A DNA stretch of 64,000 bases from CAVVMA01 sp963830715 (GTDB lineage: Bacteria > Desulfobacterota > Binatia > Binatales > Binataceae), in NCBI GenBank assembly GCA_963830715.1, contig CAWHNS010000012.1, positions 55,599 through 119,598 of the forward strand. The letters are read 5' to 3'. The notes beneath the pieces were generated by a model. It had not been told where the DNA came from, searched no databases, and saw nothing but the letters and a program-made list of their open reading frames with translations. A program made the position numbers and the translations under genes. Below, in pieces: positions 1-8,585 of this stretch (positions within the stretch are counted from its first letter, which is position 1; every line of letters starts with the position of its first letter).

Positions 1-1
1 C

Positions 2-1036
2 GCCCAGGTGACCGGCAACTCCGACTATGCCTACACCGCGAAGTTCAACGCCGGCGAGTGCGACTACCTCGCGCTGGTCGAGGCCGCCAACGCCTCCCAG
101 AACAAGAATGCACCGGCTCCCCGGGTCGATCGCAACGCGCTCCAGAACCAGACCGTCGCCGACCTCGAACAGGCGCTCAAGATGGAACCGGCGGCCGAAC
201 GCAACGCGCCGGGGGGACAACGCAACTACATTCATCAGACCAAGGGGCGCGCGACCTACATGCTCGCGAGCCTGCTGGAGCGCCAACCCAGCATCGACTA
301 TGCACGGATCGCCGAGTTGCTCGACGGATTTGAGACCCAATATCCGAGCATGAGCGAGCGGTTCAACGATGTCGCCGAATGGCGCATCACGGCGCTCGAC
401 CGCCTTGGCAGGTACGGCGAGTTGGAGCGCGACGTCAAGGCCCTGCTCGAACGGAGCCGGGGCACTACGACGCAGGTCGATTTTATCAAGGAGATCGGGC
501 TCGATTTCTGGAAGGCCGCGCAGGCGGCCAAGGCCAGGAACGATCAGAAGACGGCTGCGCAGAACGCGCGGCTTACCGCTATCTCTTACGAATACTTCGA
601 GGATCTGGTGCAATCGGGCAAGATGCCCGCGAAAAATCTCACCGGCACGCTTTCGATCCTCGGCCAGTCGTACATCCTGATGGATGACGTCGACAAGGCG
701 GAGACGATCTTCAACCAGGTCGTGAAGGCCGATCCGGGTTCGCCGGACGCCAATGCCGGACTGGCCCGAATCGCGCAGGCCAAGAAAGACTACAAGGACG
801 CGGTCGAGTTGTGGACGCGGGTCGAGTCCGTCGCGGCCGAATCCGACGACCTGTGGTACGAGGCCAAGTATAACGTCGCCGCGATTTACGCCGCACAGGG
901 CAATATCAAGGGCGCCTGCGACAAGCTCGCGGTGACCCGCAGCGAGCATCCGAGCCTCGGCACACCCGAGATGAAGACGCAGTGGGACGCCCTGCAGCGG
1001 CGGATTTGCCTTTCGCGCCAGGCGGCGGGCGGCTGA
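2..1036 (+). CDS. TPR-repeat protein, 5' end outside window
   Basis: The frame is open from the window edge, so the GTG at 8 is probably not the true start; at least 345 residues are visible. The sequence is all-helical. Its last 150 residues read as tetratricopeptide repeats (VDKAETIFNQVVKADPGSP, then a second unit at YKDAVELWTRV), followed by an NVAAIYAAQGNIKGACDKL helix pair. TPR proteins are scaffolds, so no enzymatic role can be given. The stop overlaps the next start by one base (TGATG), so it is translationally coupled to methylmalonyl-CoA epimerase. Substrate or partner is unknown. Confidence 0.75.
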   Translation, partial: AQVTGNSDYAYTAKFNAGECDYLALVEAANASQNKNAPAPRVDRNALQNQTVADLEQALKMEPAAERNAPGGQRNYIHQTKGRATYMLASLLERQPSIDYARIAELLDGFETQYPSMSERFNDVAEWRITALDRLGRYGELERDVKALLERSRGTTTQVDFIKEIGLDFWKAAQAAKARNDQKTAAQNARLTAISYEYFEDLVQSGKMPAKNLTGTLSILGQSYILMDDVDKAETIFNQVVKADPGSPDANAGLARIAQAKKDYKDAVELWTRVESVAAESDDLWYEAKYNVAAIYAAQGNIKGACDKLAVTRSEHPSLGTPEMKTQWDALQRRICLSRQAAGG

Positions 1037-1434
1037 TGCTGCGGCGGATTCATCACGTCGGCGTGGTCGTGCCGAGCCTGGAAAGCGGGCTTCGCTTCTG
1101 GCGCGACGTGCTGGGTCTCACCGTGACGAAGAGCGCGACGGTTGAAGATCAGGGCGTCCGCGCGGCCCTGCTCAAGGTCGGCGAGAGCGAGATCGAGTTG
1201 CTGGAGCCGCTCAACCCGGACAATGGGGTGGGGAAATTCCTGGCCCGCCGGGGCGGCGGGCTCCATCATGTATGCTTCGAAACCGACGATGTTGCGCGCG
1301 AGCTGGCGGTGGCCCGCGCCAGGGGTCTGCCGCTGATCGACGAGAAGCCGCGCCGCGGCCTGGCCGGCATGATCTGCTTCCTGCATCCCAAGGCCGCGCG
1401 CGGAGTGCTGGTCGAGTTCGCCCAGCCCTTATAG
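1036..1434 (+). CDS. mce: Methylmalonyl-CoA epimerase (VOC family)
   Basis: This 132-residue protein begins MLRRIHHVGVVVPSLESGL and has the two VOC half-domains: HHVGVVV at the start and GLHHVCFETDD in the second half, each supplying a metal-ligand histidine, with a late Glu (VEFAQPL). Length and motifs fit methylmalonyl-CoA epimerase, which interconverts R- and S-methylmalonyl-CoA in propionate metabolism. The start is the ATG overlapping the upstream stop; an earlier in-frame start at 982 would lie inside the TPR gene and is rejected. No mutase gene is visible nearby. Another VOC function is possible but less likely. Confidence 0.82.
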   Translation: MLRRIHHVGVVVPSLESGLRFWRDVLGLTVTKSATVEDQGVRAALLKVGESEIELLEPLNPDNGVGKFLARRGGGLHHVCFETDDVARELAVARARGLPLIDEKPRRGLAGMICFLHPKAARGVLVEFAQPL

Positions 1435-1465
1435 CAGGGCATGCGACTGAAATTGCAAAGCGCGT

Positions 1466-1669
1466 TCAGGACGGCTTGTCGGCGGGTTCGGCCGGCTTGG
1501 CCTCGGCGGTCTTGGGCGCGGGCTTGGGATCTTCGTCGTTCATCGCTTTCTTGAAGTCCTTGATAGCCTTGCCCATAGCGCCGCCCACGTCGCCGAGTTT
1601 GCTGGGTCCGAAGATCAGCAGGACGATCACCAGAAGGATCAGCAAGTGCGAGGGAGCGAAAATATCCAT
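1466..1669 (-). CDS. tatA: Sec-independent translocase subunit TatA/E
   Basis: This 67-residue protein has the TatA layout. A short N-terminus is followed by one membrane helix (LLILLVIVLLIFGPSKL), the FGP hinge, an amphipathic helix (GGAMGKAIKDFKKAMNDED) and a Pro/Lys/Ala-rich tail. TatA oligomers form the twin-arginine export pore for folded proteins. A GGAGA ribosome-binding site precedes the ATG. tatB and tatC are not next to it, so it stands alone here. It is convergent with the epimerase gene. Confidence 0.92.
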   Translation of the reverse strand: MDIFAPSHLLILLVIVLLIFGPSKLGDVGGAMGKAIKDFKKAMNDEDPKPAPKTAEAKPAEPADKPS

Positions 1670-1791
1670 AACTCGTCTCCGGAGCGGCCAGCCACTCCTT
1701 ATGTCGAGTCTAGTCCGCGTCCCGAGGCATTGCCACTATCGCTGAACCTCACTGTCTGGCACCGACGAGCGTCTCGATAGCGAAGGCGCAC

Positions 1792-3216
1792 CTATCCACC
1801 GCTTGCCGCGGCGGCTGGAGACGCCTCGCCGGAATCGAGGCGATAGCGCTGCACCTTGCGGTACAGGGTCGACAGATGGATTCCGAGCATCCGGGCGGCC
1901 TTGACCTTGTCGCCCTCGGCCTTGACCAGGATTCGCCGCATATGCTCGCGCTCCAGCTCTTCCAGCGTCATATCGCTGCCGTCGAGCGGCGTCGCAGCCT
2001 CCGTCTCGTTGCGCAGCTTGTCCGGGAGATCGTGGGAATGGATCACGTCGGTCTCGGCGAGGATCGCGGCGCGCTCCACCGTGTTTTCCAGCTCGCGGAC
2101 GTTGCCGGGCCACGCGTAGGACATCAGCAGTCTCATCGCGCCCTTCGAGAATCGCATCCCGGTGCGGGCGAGCGGCTTCTCGTATTTGCGCAGGAAGTGA
2201 TTGGCCAGCAGCGCGATATCGTCTTCGCGCTCGCGCAGCGGCGGCAGCACGATATTGATCACGTTGATCCGATAGAGCAACTCTTCGCGGAAATGTCCGG
2301 CCTTGACCTCTTTTTCCAGGTCGCGGTTGGTCGCGCACACCACCCGGACATCGAAGCCGACCGGCTCATTCGAACCAAGCGGGTAGCATTCGCGCTCCTG
2401 CACCGCGCGCAGCAGCTTGACCTGCAGCGCCAGCGGCATCTCGCCGATCTCGTCGAAGAACACCGTGCCCTTGTCCGCCGCCTTCAGCAGTCCGATCTTG
2501 TCCTGTGACGCGCCCGTGAAAGCGCCGCGCTTGTAGCCGAACAGTTCGCTCTCGAGCAGGTTCTCGGGCAGCGCGCCGCAGTTGATCGGCAGAAAGCGGG
2601 CGTTGGCGCGTTCCGAGCTGAAATGGATCGCGCGCGCAACCAGCTCCTTGCCGGTCCCCGACTCGCCGGTAATGAGCACGCTCGAGTCGGTGCGCGCGAC
2701 CTTTTCCATCACGCGGAAGATCCGCTCGATCGCGTCGCTTTTGCCGATGATGTTCTCGAAACGGTACTTTTCGCGCAGCTCGCGCCGCAGGAAGCGGTTC
2801 TCGTGGAAGAGCGATTTCTGCGCCAGCGCGTTGCGGACCACGGCCTTGAGATGGTCGTTGGCGAACGGCTTGGTCAGGTAGTCGTAAGCGCCCTTGCGAA
2901 GCGCATCGACCGCCGACTCGACGCTGGCGTAAGCGGTCAGGATGATCCCCATCACCTCGGGGTCCATGTCGCGAATCTTGCCGAGCAGGTCCAGGCCGCT
3001 GCCGCCCTGGCCCAGGTTGACGTCGAGGATCGCGAGGTCGATCTTCTCCTTGGCGAACACCTGAAGCGCTCCTTCGGCCGCGTGCGCCTCGATCACTTCG
3101 TGGCCTTCGCTGCGCAGCAGTTGCGCGATTATCGAGCGCATCAACTGCTCGTCCTCGACCACCAGAATCCGGTAGGGCGAGCGGCGCGAGGAGTCGAAGG
3201 AATTGGCGGTTTCCAT
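1792..3216 (-). CDS. Sigma-54-dependent response regulator, NtrC family
   Basis: 474 residues in three domains. The receiver domain (about 16-130) has phospho-acceptor D65 in LAILDVNLG. The AAA+ domain has Walker A GESGTGK at 184-190 and the sigma-54 contact loop GAFTGA at 231-236. A C-terminal Fis-type HTH occupies about 425-465. It should activate sigma-54 promoters after phosphorylation. The start ATG overlaps the stop of the upstream histidine kinase by one base (TGATG), so the two form a cognate, co-translated pair. The regulated genes cannot be told from the window. Confidence 0.93.
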   Translation of the reverse strand: METANSFDSSRRSPYRILVVEDEQLMRSIIAQLLRSEGHEVIEAHAAEGALQVFAKEKIDLAILDVNLGQGGSGLDLLGKIRDMDPEVMGIILTAYASVESAVDALRKGAYDYLTKPFANDHLKAVVRNALAQKSLFHENRFLRRELREKYRFENIIGKSDAIERIFRVMEKVARTDSSVLITGESGTGKELVARAIHFSSERANARFLPINCGALPENLLESELFGYKRGAFTGASQDKIGLLKAADKGTVFFDEIGEMPLALQVKLLRAVQERECYPLGSNEPVGFDVRVVCATNRDLEKEVKAGHFREELLYRINVINIVLPPLREREDDIALLANHFLRKYEKPLARTGMRFSKGAMRLLMSYAWPGNVRELENTVERAAILAETDVIHSHDLPDKLRNETEAATPLDGSDMTLEELEREHMRRILVKAEGDKVKAARMLGIHLSTLYRKVQRYRLDSGEASPAAAASGG

Positions 3217-4901
3217 CAGAGCGCTGCGGCTTTCTCCGCGGATTCAACTTCGTGAACCGGCAAAAAGATCGTCACCGTGGTGCCGCTGCCGACCTCGCTC
3301 GACACCCGGATCGAGCCGCGATTGGCCAGGATGATTCGCTGGCAGAGCGAGAGTCCCAGCCCCGAGCCGGAGCCGGCAGGCTTGGTGGTGAAGAACGGGT
3401 CGAAGACGCGCTCCAGATTCTCTCGCGGGATGCCGATGCCGTTGTCGATTACGCGCAGCACCACCTTTTTGGTTCGGTCGCCGTTATGGCCGTGCTGGTT
3501 CTCTGTTACGACGCGGATAATTCCGCCCTCGCGCTGGGTCGCGTCGGCGGCGTTGAGCAGCAGGTTGAGCAGCACCTGCTGGATCTCGTTGTCGCCGGCG
3601 AAGACCGGCTTGAGATCGGGCGCCAGCGAAGACTCGATCTGGATACCGTCGAAGCGCTTGTTGTAGGTGATCAGCCGCAGCGTTTCGGCGACCAGCTCGT
3701 TCAAGTTCATGGCCTTCTTTTGCGCGCTGGAGGGCCGCGCGAAGTTCACGAGATCCTTGAGCGTAGTCGAGATGCGGGTGATCTGGGCGAGAATCGTGTG
3801 CAGGTTGGAGCGGCGCGAGGGGTCGGTTTCCCCGGGCAGCAGCGATTGCACCAGCGAGGAGATGGAGGCCAGCGGGTTGTTCACCTCGTGCGCTACGCCG
3901 GCCGCAAACGTACCGGCAACCGCCAGGCGCTCCGTCTTGAGGAGCTGGTCGAGCATCTCGCGCCGCTGGGTCACGTCGCGAAGAATCATCTGGAGGAACT
4001 GCTTGTTGCCGTAGGGAACCACCGCCGAGTGAACATCGTAGAAGAACGGTCCGACCGGCATGTCCAGCGTTTCGTCCGATCCCTTGCGCATCACCTCCCT
4101 GAGATGCTTCAGCGTTCCCGGCACCATCTCGGGCGCCACCATGTCCAGCAGCTTCAGGCCGACCGGTGATGCGCCATCGTGGCCCGCCTCGATGTGATGA
4201 AGCCGCTCGGCCGCCGAGTTGGCGCCGACCACAATCCAGGTCTCGGGTTCGATCTCGTACATCGGGTCAGGGGCGTGGTTGATGGAGTTGCGATACTTCT
4301 CTTCGGAGGCGCGCAAGGCCCGCTCCCGCGACTCGATATAGAACTGCGCGACCATCAGGCGGCGCTCGTCGATCGCCGCTACTACCGCGTTGCGCACCAG
4401 TTCCATCTTCGGGCCGCGCAACGCCGAGTAGACGTGCTCGAGTATGATCTGCTTGAGCGCGATATGAACCACGTTGAATTGCGAGGGCAAGGCCCGCGCG
4501 ATCATCCCCTCCTGGCAATGCCTGCGCAGGTACACGTAGGTCGTGATATCGTCGCGGTCGCGCAGATGGGCCACAAAGCGAATCAGCGCGTTGCGCCCGG
4601 AATCGTCCGCCTCCCCCTCTTTGCGGCCAAAGATCGTCCTCACAGCTTGTCCCCACTGCTCGACGATCCGGTCGAAGTGAGCGTCGATAAGATCGGCCGC
4701 GTCGCACATCGCCTTGGCGCTGGTCTGCCCGCGAGCGTACGGTTCGCCGAACATCGCTGAGAGCGGACCCTCGATCTTGGCCAACTCGCCGCGGATTGAT
4801 CGCAACTCTTCCGGAGCCACTTCGATTGGAGCGTCGGTCGGGGTGTGAGGGCGCGCCCGATTGCGGGTGCAATGACAACCACAGTTTTTTGCTAGTCGCA
4901 T
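3216..4901 (-). CDS. PAS-domain sensor histidine kinase
   Basis: 561 residues. An N-terminal helical region (about 40-190) recalls RsbRD-type sensor domains. A PAS domain follows (about 200-315), then HisKA with the phospho-accepting H338 (GVAHEVNNPLAS). The HATPase domain has an N box around QQVLLNLLLNAADA, G1 (DNGIGIP) and G2 (GSGSGLGLSL). No membrane helix is apparent, so it is probably a soluble sensor. It overlaps the NtrC-type regulator gene and should phosphorylate that protein. The start is uncertain: the ATG at 4901 has no strong ribosome-binding site and a Met near residue 50 is an alternative. Confidence 0.9.
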   Translation of the reverse strand: MRLAKNCGCHCTRNRARPHTPTDAPIEVAPEELRSIRGELAKIEGPLSAMFGEPYARGQTSAKAMCDAADLIDAHFDRIVEQWGQAVRTIFGRKEGEADDSGRNALIRFVAHLRDRDDITTYVYLRRHCQEGMIARALPSQFNVVHIALKQIILEHVYSALRGPKMELVRNAVVAAIDERRLMVAQFYIESRERALRASEEKYRNSINHAPDPMYEIEPETWIVVGANSAAERLHHIEAGHDGASPVGLKLLDMVAPEMVPGTLKHLREVMRKGSDETLDMPVGPFFYDVHSAVVPYGNKQFLQMILRDVTQRREMLDQLLKTERLAVAGTFAAGVAHEVNNPLASISSLVQSLLPGETDPSRRSNLHTILAQITRISTTLKDLVNFARPSSAQKKAMNLNELVAETLRLITYNKRFDGIQIESSLAPDLKPVFAGDNEIQQVLLNLLLNAADATQREGGIIRVVTENQHGHNGDRTKKVVLRVIDNGIGIPRENLERVFDPFFTTKPAGSGSGLGLSLCQRIILANRGSIRVSSEVGSGTTVTIFLPVHEVESAEKAAAL

Positions 4902-5225
4902 AGAGCCGTTTGGGCATCCTTCCCCTTAAGAAGGGGAGAGACGGGATTCGCTGTTTGCGGAGCGATCGTCGCCATTTCCTGCGATTCTGCGCGGAGATAT
5001 AACACCGGCGTATCAGCGAGGCTAGAGTCCCGCGCCTCTTTGCAGTCTGCGAAGTATCCGGGCGTGGCGACTCGACGGCCCGCAAAACGTCGAGAGCACA
5101 CACCAATTCGTTACGAGATCATTATTGCAGACCCCGGTCGGCCCAGCGAAACGCCCGACATCGCAGCGTTTTCGCGATGGCACAGCTTTGGCTCTAGGCG
5201 CTCTTGGCCAAGGCTGCGAAATTAG
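4902..5225. other. Intergenic region between divergent kinase and glycosyltransferase genes
   Basis: 324 bp without a convincing gene. The only structure seen is a short inverted repeat at 4921-4937 (TCCCCTT, 3-nt loop, AAGGGGA) just upstream of the kinase gene. It lacks a T-run, so it is not an obvious terminator and could be a 5' leader hairpin or a protein-binding site. Promoters for both divergent genes should lie here, but I could not assign good -35/-10 pairs. Confidence 0.4.
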
Positions 5226-7748
5226 ATGCAAACGGGCGAATCGACCCAGGTCACCATTCACGGAAAGTTCTTTTCCCGTTCCGAACGCAAATTCTTTTTC
5301 AAAGCAATCCGCCTCGAAAGACTTGGAGGGTCGCTCGATCTTTCCGGGAGGCTCGTCCTCCGCGACCGATTGGAGAAGCTCAGCGAGGCTCACACAACCG
5401 CGCTGATCGTGGCGGAAGCCGACGCCGACGAGGTGCTGGATCTGTCGGCGCAGGCCGGCCTGTGCGCGATCGTCGAAGTCCAGGTGGCCCCCGATGCTCT
5501 GCTCAAGCGCAGCGGCCTGCGGGCTGTCGAGGAGAAGATTGGCGCCCGGGTACGTGCTCTCAACGGCCGTCCCGGCCTCGTCGGATATCTTGTCGATTGC
5601 CCGCTCACGCAGGATTTCCTGCGGGCGCACGGTCTGGAGCGCATACGGCGGCGGCTTCGCCGGATCATCGCGGCGATCAAGCAACCGGATTCCGATCGCG
5701 TCGTCGCGATCAAGCATCGCCCCGCAACTCGCGCCATCAGCCTTCCCGAAGAGGACCTCATCTACAGCGTCATTCCCCCGTTGAGCCTGATGGAACTCCG
5801 GGAATACGTCGTGGGACTGCACAACCTGGCCCAGGCGCGTCCGATAGTAATCGAATTCGAACTGCCGTCCGATGACCCGGACGAGATGGTAGCATGCGCT
5901 TTCGGTCTGGGGGCCGGCGGCGTGGTCGCGCCGGCGGCGCGGCCGATGCCTCGTCCGGATCTGCTGTCGCTCAAGACGCTGAGTGCGGACGAATTGATGC
6001 CCTTCCTGAGCCTCAACGGCACTTGCCCGCCGCAAGCGCAGCGGACGCCGATGGTCTCGGTCGTAATATGCGCCTACAACGCGGAACGCACGATGCGCGC
6101 GTGTCTCGAATCGCTGCGCAATCTCGATTACCCGCGCTACGAAGTAGTTATCGTTGACGATGGCTCCGGCGACATGACCGCCCAGATCGCGATGGATTTC
6201 CCGGAATTCCGTCTGATCCGCCAGCCCAACAAGGGACTCAGCGTCGCAAGGAACGTCGGGATGCACGCGGCGCTCGGCGATCTGATCGCGTATACGGATT
6301 CGGATTGCGTGGTCGATCCTCACTGGCTCAGTTTCATGGTGCGCGCGATAGTCGAGGGCGGCTTCGACGGCTGCGGCGGTCCGAACTACGCCCCGCACGA
6401 AGACGGCCGTATCGAGGGATGCGTCGCCGCGTCGCCGGGCGCGCCGTGCCACGTCCTGACCGGCGAGGATAGTGCCGAGCATCTGGCCGGCTGCAACATG
6501 ATCTTCGCCAAATCGGCGCTGCTGGCGGTTGACGGATTCGATCCGCAATTCACCTCGGCCGGCGACGACGTCGATATCTGCTGGCGGATGCTGGAGGCCG
6601 GCTACAAGCTCGGTTTCTGCCCTTCGGCGTTCGTATGGCACTTCCGCCGCAATACGGTGAAAGCCTATTACGGCCAGCAGCGCGGGTACGGGCGGGCTGA
6701 GGCGATGCTCTACGCGAAATATCCGGAGCGCTTCAACGCGCTCGGGCAGATCCGATGGTCCGGCATGATTCCCGGTCTCGCCGGCACGCTGCCCGGCGGC
6801 GGCGTCAAGCGCGTGCTCTGGGGCGCCGCCAGGCCGGCGCTTCAAACCGTTTACGAGCCCGTTCTGGGACTGCTCAACTTCCTTCCGCAAACTCTCGAAT
6901 GGAATGTCGCCGGCGCGGCGATTCTCTTGGCGGCGATTGCCGGTGGTTTCTCGCCGATTCCGGCGCTCGCCATGCTCGCACTCGGCCCGCTCTGGGCGGC
7001 CTATTATGCGTGGCAAGCCCCACTGGAGAAGTGCCACTGGGGACTCGGCTCGCGAATGATAGTCTCCTGGCTTGCGTACAGCGGCCCGATCGTACGCGCC
7101 GTAACCCGCTACAAGCTCAGGTTCCGCGCGACGATGGGCGCCGGCTCATTCGACCATCCCGCGGTGCGCCAGCGTCCGCAAGTCGACCTGCCCCGACGCT
7201 CGATCCGCCTCTCGTATTGGAACGAAGCGTACATCGCCCGCGACGTGCTGCTCGATCGGCTTCGCAAGCTGCTGGCGCGAACCGGATGTCTGACCATCAC
7301 CGATCGCGGATGGAACGACTTCGACCTCGAAGTCCGGCCCGGTCCCTTGGTGCGAATCGAGGTAAAGACCGCAGACGAAGAGCATGGCGGCATGCGCCTC
7401 AAGAGCCTCGTGATGCTACGCGTTCGTACCAGCGCCTTTACCCGGCTGCTGACTGTGGCGGGAATAGCCGGCGCCGCCGGCGCCACCTTGATGACGATGG
7501 ACCGGCTGGCATTCGTGATCGGCTCGCTGACGATTGCCGCCGCCGCAGTCGCGATAAGCGAGGGATGTGACTCGCTGAAGCGCGCCTATCGCGCGGTCGA
7601 GCAATGCGCCGCAGAACTCGAATTGATTCCGATGGGCGCGCAGACCACAGCCGCCCGGCGCGCATCTAGCCCGGCAGCCGCGCCGCTCGAGACCCCGACC
7701 CGCCCGCGGCGCCGAACTGCTGGCAGAAGACCCCCGCTGGTTGACTGA
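5226..7748 (+). CDS. Family 2 glycosyltransferase with N-terminal TIM-barrel-like domain
   Basis: 840 residues. A GT2 domain begins near residue 276 (MVSVVICAYNAERT). It has DDGSGD, the metal-binding TDSD at 357-360, a GGPNY segment and a GDDVDICWR acceptor-site motif. The first ~270 residues form a separate domain (KFFFKAIRL, GYLVDCP, AIKHRP, EFELPSDDP). The pattern of strand-ending motifs recalls a glycoside-hydrolase-like barrel, but no catalytic acid pair is certain. Hydrophobic segments near 558-600 and 738-778 suggest membrane anchoring. It probably transfers sugar to a surface polysaccharide or lipid; the substrate is unknown. It is monocistronic. Confidence 0.8.
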   Translation: MQTGESTQVTIHGKFFSRSERKFFFKAIRLERLGGSLDLSGRLVLRDRLEKLSEAHTTALIVAEADADEVLDLSAQAGLCAIVEVQVAPDALLKRSGLRAVEEKIGARVRALNGRPGLVGYLVDCPLTQDFLRAHGLERIRRRLRRIIAAIKQPDSDRVVAIKHRPATRAISLPEEDLIYSVIPPLSLMELREYVVGLHNLAQARPIVIEFELPSDDPDEMVACAFGLGAGGVVAPAARPMPRPDLLSLKTLSADELMPFLSLNGTCPPQAQRTPMVSVVICAYNAERTMRACLESLRNLDYPRYEVVIVDDGSGDMTAQIAMDFPEFRLIRQPNKGLSVARNVGMHAALGDLIAYTDSDCVVDPHWLSFMVRAIVEGGFDGCGGPNYAPHEDGRIEGCVAASPGAPCHVLTGEDSAEHLAGCNMIFAKSALLAVDGFDPQFTSAGDDVDICWRMLEAGYKLGFCPSAFVWHFRRNTVKAYYGQQRGYGRAEAMLYAKYPERFNALGQIRWSGMIPGLAGTLPGGGVKRVLWGAARPALQTVYEPVLGLLNFLPQTLEWNVAGAAILLAAIAGGFSPIPALAMLALGPLWAAYYAWQAPLEKCHWGLGSRMIVSWLAYSGPIVRAVTRYKLRFRATMGAGSFDHPAVRQRPQVDLPRRSIRLSYWNEAYIARDVLLDRLRKLLARTGCLTITDRGWNDFDLEVRPGPLVRIEVKTADEEHGGMRLKSLVMLRVRTSAFTRLLTVAGIAGAAGATLMTMDRLAFVIGSLTIAAAAVAISEGCDSLKRAYRAVEQCAAELELIPMGAQTTAARRASSPAAAPLETPTRPRRRTAGRRPPLVD

Positions 7749-7790
7749 TCGGGCAGCCACTAGATCCCACGGGTTGCAGTTGCCGCTTCC

Positions 7791-8246
7791 CTAGTCTTCG
7801 AGCAGCTTGTGCAGGTTCGCGAGCTCGCGGCGGATGTCGGCGAGCGCCTCACGCATACGCGGGCTGGATCCTGCGCTAGCTGACTTCGGGGCGAGTTTCT
7901 CCGGGCTCGGTTCGCCGGCCAACTCGGCTCGAACCGCCTCGAGCCCGAGTTGCCGAAGGTGCTTCTTCGCGCCCTCGATCGTGAACCGCTGCTCGTGCAG
8001 CAGCCGTTTGACCAGCTTCAGGTTCTCGATGTCGGCGGGCTCGTAAACGCGATGCTTGTAGCGGGCATGGCTGGGCTTCAGGAAAGAAAATTGCGTCTCC
8101 CAGAATCGGAGGACGAACGGCTTCACGCCCACGATTCGCGCGGCGTCGCCGATCTTGAGCCCCTGCCTGGGCGAGTCAGCCGCGGCGCCCGCCGGGTGCT
8201 TCGATCCTGGCGGTAGCGCGCCGGTGCGGCGCGAAGAACGGCTCAT
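7791..8246 (-). CDS. MerR-family transcriptional regulator
   Basis: 151 residues. The N-terminal winged helix is typical of MerR: LKIGDAARIVGVKPFVLRFW, then a wing and KHRVYEPADIENLKLVKRLL. A helical tail follows with no obvious cysteine ligand site. The gene overlaps ihfA by four bases (ATGA). A MerR gene at the end of pheS-pheT-ihfA clusters is common in Proteobacteria and related lineages, where it is an uncharacterised regulator. Its effector is unknown. Confidence 0.88.
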   Translation of the reverse strand: MSRSSRRTGALPPGSKHPAGAAADSPRQGLKIGDAARIVGVKPFVLRFWETQFSFLKPSHARYKHRVYEPADIENLKLVKRLLHEQRFTIEGAKKHLRQLGLEAVRAELAGEPSPEKLAPKSASAGSSPRMREALADIRRELANLHKLLED

Positions 8247-8536
8247 GACGGCGGCTTCGCGCCGTTGTTGACCGATTGCTTGAGCACCTGGCTGGGCTTG
8301 AAGGAGAGGACCCGGCGGGGATCGATCGTGATCGGTTCGCCGGTCTGCGGATTGCGTCCGCGCCGGGCGCGCTTGCTGTTGACGACAAAGCTGCCGAAGC
8401 CGGAGATCTTCACCTTCTCGCCCCGGCGCAGGCTTTCGCGGATGATCGCGAACACCAACTCGACCACTTCGCCGGCCTCTTTTTTCGAGGAGCCCACCCG
8501 CTCGCAGATCAACTCTACGAGATCGGCTTTGGTCAT
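8243..8536 (-). CDS. ihfA: Integration host factor alpha / HU-family DNA-binding protein
   Basis: 97 residues matching the HU/IHF fold: MTKADLVELICERVGSSKKE at the start, the GEKVKISGFGSF strand, and the DNA-intercalating arm RRGRNPQTGEPITI. Its place directly after pheT and before merR is the usual ihfA location, supporting IhfA over HU. The protein bends DNA and acts in recombination and in sigma-54 promoter architecture, which fits the NtrC-type regulator in the same window. Confidence 0.93.
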   Translation of the reverse strand: MTKADLVELICERVGSSKKEAGEVVELVFAIIRESLRRGEKVKISGFGSFVVNSKRARRGRNPQTGEPITIDPRRVLSFKPSQVLKQSVNNGAKPPS

Positions 8537-8585
8537 TCCTTGCGGCGTACTTTCCCCCGAACGCGCTTCGGAAATCGTTCTGGTC

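Noticed and set aside
4921..4937. Rho-independent terminator
   Set aside because: Short hairpin without a T-run and located upstream of the kinase gene rather than downstream of any gene.
5022..7037. 671-residue open frame antisense to the glycosyltransferase
   Set aside because: Arg/His/Gln-rich composition without any family motif, and it lies fully over the GT2 core. It is a shadow of high-GC coding sequence.
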